Positions 6,103 to 8,256 of a stretch of 8,256 nt of DNA are shown here, in pieces. Origin of the DNA: Eubacteriales bacterium (GTDB taxonomy: Bacteria; Bacillota; Clostridia; JAQUNY01); contig JAQUNY010000067.1 in the NCBI GenBank assembly GCA_028717405.1, positions 1 through 8,256 on the forward strand, given 5' to 3'. The notes below the pieces were generated by a model. That model was not told the origin of the DNA and did not search any database. It was given only the letters and a program-made list of their open reading frames with translations. The translations under genes were made by a program, and so were the position numbers. Position 1 is the first letter of the stretch. The number at the start of each line of letters is the position of its first letter.

Positions 6103-7053
6103 TCAGTTGCATTCAGCCGTCAGCGGATCTGCAAGCTCTCTGAGGTAAAAAAGCTTTCCGGGCAAAGTGGGGATGAAGCTTGATGGCACCCAAATATCAG
6201 GCCCATATCTCAAGGTAACGCGGAATGACATGCCCTGCCATTGCATTCCCCTGCCCAGCACACCGTCGCATCCTCCAATCACGCTGTCGGAGCGGAGGAA
6301 CAATCCGGGACCTATTGTATTGGCGCGGCATGGCACAAGGGTTGTGCGGCTCTTGAAACTCGTGATCGCATTTTGTTCAATAGTCAGCGGATGCAGTTTT
6401 GCGCCAAGCCTGTAATTCTGCCGTTTCCACTCGTCGACCGACGAGAATTCTGCGGCGAAATGCGGCTCCCAAAAAGCTATATGGAAAACGCGGCCTATGC
6501 CGAAAACCATCACAAGCTTTGCACCTTCGGATTTGAGTTGTGAGATTTTAGCGGGATATTCGGGAAGGTTTGATTTTGTCGCGAAATTCCTTTGCGGCTC
6601 CGGAACTGTCAGATCGCCCAGCGGACCGTAAAATGCCTGATACATGGCGTTCTGGAAGGCCGCAGGGTCTGACGGCGACAGAGTGCTGCCTTCTGCATCG
6701 CTCCATTCATCCATGTTAAAGCCATATACATGGTCACAGGAGGTACCCCATTCATTCAAAAAATACACCGCCCACTTGTACATTCCCATAGGGCCTACAG
6801 GGAGGATCAAGGCAAGTTTACGTCCCTCATCACGTGATTTTCTTATTTCAGAGGCGATCTCATGTCCCATCATCATGTCAAAATCATATATATTGTCGCA
6901 TCTGACGGGCGTGAAACCTTTGTTCCAGAAAGCCCGCCTTTCCGTCGCGATTTCCGGACCGCCGCTGCAACAAAGGTCGATTTTTGCCAGATCCCAGCCG
7001 GCCGGGTAGAAATTTTCCAGAAGTGACCCCTTTAACGTGTCGATCATATCCAT
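6103..7053 (-). CDS. Glucosamine-6-phosphate isomerase/deaminase-like protein (NagB superfamily)
   Basis: The 316-residue protein belongs to the NagB/SugarP-isomerase fold, as shown by FNMDEW (112-117; NagB has NMDEY with the catalytic Asp, here Asp115) and GIGRVFHIAFWEP (185-197), which aligns with GIGxDGHIAFNEP. The His (191) and Glu (196) of the catalytic triad are kept, but the Asp-Gly before the His is Val-Phe (189-190). It is about 50-70 residues longer than typical NagB. The reading frame is open upstream to 7206, but that part overlaps the PIG-L gene. Of the clustered Met codons at 7062, 7059, 7053 and 7047, 7053 has the best spacing (nine bases) from GGAGG at 7063-7067. It lies 74 bp downstream of the PIG-L deacetylase, so the two are probably one operon for amino-sugar processing. 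True NagB deaminase activity is uncertain given the altered motif. Confidence 0.82.
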   Translation of the reverse strand: MDMIDTLKGSLLENFYPAGWDLAKIDLCCSGGPEIATERRAFWNKGFTPVRCDNIYDFDMMMGHEIASEIRKSRDEGRKLALILPVGPMGMYKWAVYFLNEWGTSCDHVYGFNMDEWSDAEGSTLSPSDPAAFQNAMYQAFYGPLGDLTVPEPQRNFATKSNLPEYPAKISQLKSEGAKLVMVFGIGRVFHIAFWEPHFAAEFSSVDEWKRQNYRLGAKLHPLTIEQNAITSFKSRTTLVPCRANTIGPGLFLRSDSVIGGCDGVLGRGMQWQGMSFRVTLRYGPDIWVPSSFIPTLPGKLFYLRELADPLTAECN

Positions 7054-7127
7054 ATTCATCATCCTCCGTTTCAATATTGGAATAGATTGCTTTTGTCTGT
7101 GTTCATCCGCACAATAACCGTTACCGG

Positions 7128-7832
7128 CTATGGGAGCAGTCGCACCGGCTTCACCCGCGGCCATGTCAGGCACTGCCTGAAGGCCTCGGCATATTGCACA
7201 CCACACTGCAGGCCTCTGAATTTTGACACCGTCCTCAGAAAATCCAGGAAGTCGATGTGGTCGTGATCCTTAAGCCATTTCAGCTGACTTTGGTGGCAAT
7301 TGGCAGCCTGGACTTTAAGCTCGATTGTTTCAGTTATGTCGACATATTCGGTCGGCATGAAATTTATTCCGGCAAGGGTGTCCATATAAAAGACGGGTAC
7401 AATTGCGGGATGCGCCGGATTCGCAGTAAACATGTGAGGCACGCTGGATGAAAAGCTTGCGTCAAACACCAGCCGGCTCACCTCAGTGTGGTCTTTCATA
7501 TAATCGTCGGGGCTGTGGGTTATTATAAGGTCCGGCTTTGCGTATCTGACGGCGTCGACAAGCTTATTTACGATGGCGGGATTATTTGAATCCACTTCAA
7601 GGTCCGGAACATCAAGGTTTATAACCTCGGCTCCGATTATTTCCGCAGCCTCCTCGGCTTCTCTTGCCCTGATGGCGGCAAGTTCGTCGGGCATTATGAC
7701 GACGTGCCCCTTGTCACCGTTGGCTACGTGGCACATAAAGACCTTATGCCCCAGTTTGACATATTTCGCGAGAGTGCCGCTGCACCCATTCTCCAGATCA
7801 TCAGGATGACATCCTACGGCAAGTACGTTCAT
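7128..7832 (-). CDS. PIG-L/LmbE family N-deacetylase
   Basis: The 234-residue product is a zinc-dependent de-N-acetylase of the family that includes GlcNAc-PI deacetylase, MshB and BshB. The N-terminal VGCHPDDLENGCSGTL (6-21) has the HPDD box with His9 and Asp12 as expected zinc ligands and Asp11 as the likely general base. Asp-Tyr-Met-Lys-Asp-His (110-115) supplies the third zinc ligand, His115. It also has the family's IxAREAExAAxIIGA segment. The frame is open to 7883, but ATG 7832 begins the conserved domain and has AGGTGG eight bases upstream; the Met codons at 7853 and 7883 have no such site. It is the first gene of a minus-strand operon with the NagB-like gene. A substrate such as an N-acetylglucosamine derivative is plausible from that neighbour; the sequence alone does not separate this from BshB-type or antibiotic-modifying members. 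Confidence 0.92.
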   Translation of the reverse strand: MNVLAVGCHPDDLENGCSGTLAKYVKLGHKVFMCHVANGDKGHVVIMPDELAAIRAREAEEAAEIIGAEVINLDVPDLEVDSNNPAIVNKLVDAVRYAKPDLIITHSPDDYMKDHTEVSRLVFDASFSSSVPHMFTANPAHPAIVPVFYMDTLAGINFMPTEYVDITETIELKVQAANCHQSQLKWLKDHDHIDFLDFLRTVSKFRGLQCGVQYAEAFRQCLTWPRVKPVRLLP

Positions 7833-8014
7833 GGCTGATACCACCTTTATCATTTGAATCGAATAATATTTATTACAATACATATTTTACTACATATAAG
7901 GCCGGACGAATTTAACAGTTCTATCAGCTTTTTTATCAGAATGGCTGTTTTCTTACCGGCGAACATCTATTTAATGTATTAATGATTATGTAATAGTAAT
8001 TGTATGATGCGGAT

Positions 8015-8047
8015 ATTCGCGATAAGCATTGCGAATGAACATATCGC
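8015..8047. promoter_or_regulatory. Overlapping inverted repeats, possible operator
   Basis: ATTCGC (8015-8020) is mirrored by GCGAAT (8031-8036), and GCGATA (8019-8024) by TATCGC (8042-8047). The arms overlap, so only one pairing can form at a time. Location in a divergent promoter region suggests a protein-binding site; the arms are short enough that chance cannot be excluded. Confidence 0.3.
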
Positions 8048-8062
8048 CACATATATCACATA

Positions 8063-8098
8063 TATTTCATTAATAACATCTATTTCATTAATAACATC
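8063..8098 (+). repeat. Perfect 18-bp tandem duplication
   Basis: TATTTCATTAATAACATC is present twice with no spacer and no mismatch (8063-8080, 8081-8098), 14 bp before the candidate -35 of the divergent regulator gene. Direct half-sites are the usual arrangement for AraC-family regulators, so these may be operator half-sites; equally, they may be a simple slippage duplication. Confidence 0.8.
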
Positions 8099-8111
8099 GA
8101 ACCGCTTAGAG

Positions 8112-8141
8112 TTGATATACTGACAAATAATAAGGTAATAT
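8112..8141 (+). promoter_or_regulatory. Candidate promoter for the AraC-like gene
   Basis: TTGATA (8112-8117) and TAATAT (8136-8141) are separated by 18 bp and resemble a sigma-A promoter. Transcription would start near 8148, giving a leader of about 48 nt to the ATG at 8196. Confidence 0.4.
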
Positions 8142-8195
8142 AAAAGCATGGACATGAGGCTGCTATATGAGGCTATTGCATAGGAAAAATACAGT

Positions 8196-8256
8196 ATGAA
8201 GTTTCTGCGGACGAAGCTGAAAGAGGAATTTGATATCGAAGCGATAATATCCCTCC
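8196..8256 (+). CDS. Start of a probable AraC-family transcriptional regulator (3' end outside window)
   Basis: Twenty codons are visible before the window ends. ATG 8196 is preceded by AGGA about ten bases upstream and by an in-frame TAG at 8181, so this is the true start. The segment KEEFDIEAIISL resembles, from memory, the opening of clostridial AraC-type regulators with an N-terminal cupin sensor domain, whose sequence continues with a HYFE-like motif. This rests on a short stretch and on the context: it is divergent from a sugar-processing operon, where such regulators often sit and control the neighbour. The DNA-binding domain would lie beyond the window. Confidence 0.5.
   Translation, partial: MKFLRTKLKEEFDIEAIISL

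Larger units (their letters stand above)
7833..8195. other. Intergenic control region of the divergent deacetylase operon and regulator
   Basis: This 363-bp stretch holds no gene I can support. It is AT-rich, especially from 7960 to 8145, and lies between two divergent start codons, so it should contain both promoters. On the deacetylase side I found no convincing -35/-10 pair. On the other side are a tandem repeat, inverted repeats and a candidate promoter, listed separately. A sequence related to the tandem repeat, AACATCTATTTAAT, occurs near 7962. Confidence 0.7.

Noticed and set aside
7054..7206. N-terminal extension of the NagB-like gene to 7206
   Set aside because: The extension overlaps the PIG-L gene, has no family similarity, and a GGAGG just before 7062 supports the start at 7053.

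Overview
The window most resembles a chromosomal stretch from a member of the Bacillota, probably of the Clostridia. The evidence is strong purine-rich Shine-Dalgarno sites (GGGAGG, GGAGG, AGGTGG), use of GTG and TTG starts, Gram-positive-style type IV pilus ATPases, a divergent AraC-like/PIG-L/NagB-like sugar locus, and a GACAGGGGACGGTTCTGT repeat of a kind I associate from memory with clostridial genomes. No rRNA or tRNA is present to settle the lineage.

Region 1 (1-1794, + strand) holds the C-terminal part of a coiled-coil protein, an expanded hexamer repeat, and a 401-residue protein of unknown function. The repeat reads as Glu-Ala-Glu-Ala in the frame of the second gene but is broken by four in-frame stops. 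The pair could be the end of an operon that begins upstream. I cannot assign a function to either product.

Region 2 (1843-6094) is a type IV pilus locus. pilT (retraction ATPase) lies downstream of pilB (extension ATPase) on the minus strand, and pilD (prepilin peptidase) is divergent on the plus strand. Between pilB and pilD lies about 650 bp without a gene. It is dominated by five good direct copies, one degenerate copy and one inverted copy of an imperfectly palindromic repeat, arranged so that a 30-bp perfect inverted repeat brackets a unique centre. It looks like a REP/REPIN-like or small non-autonomous element. No pilC, pilM or pilin gene is present.

Region 3 (6103-8256) is a small sugar locus. 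A PIG-L/LmbE-type N-deacetylase and a NagB/glucosamine-6-phosphate-isomerase-like protein form a minus-strand operon. The start of a probable AraC-family regulator is divergent from it. The 363-bp intergenic region between them is AT-rich and carries a perfect 18-bp tandem duplication, overlapping inverted repeats and a candidate promoter. The likely logic is de-N-acetylation followed by isomerase/deaminase-type processing of an amino sugar, controlled by the divergent regulator. The NagB-like protein lacks the aspartate of the canonical catalytic motif, so its reaction may differ.
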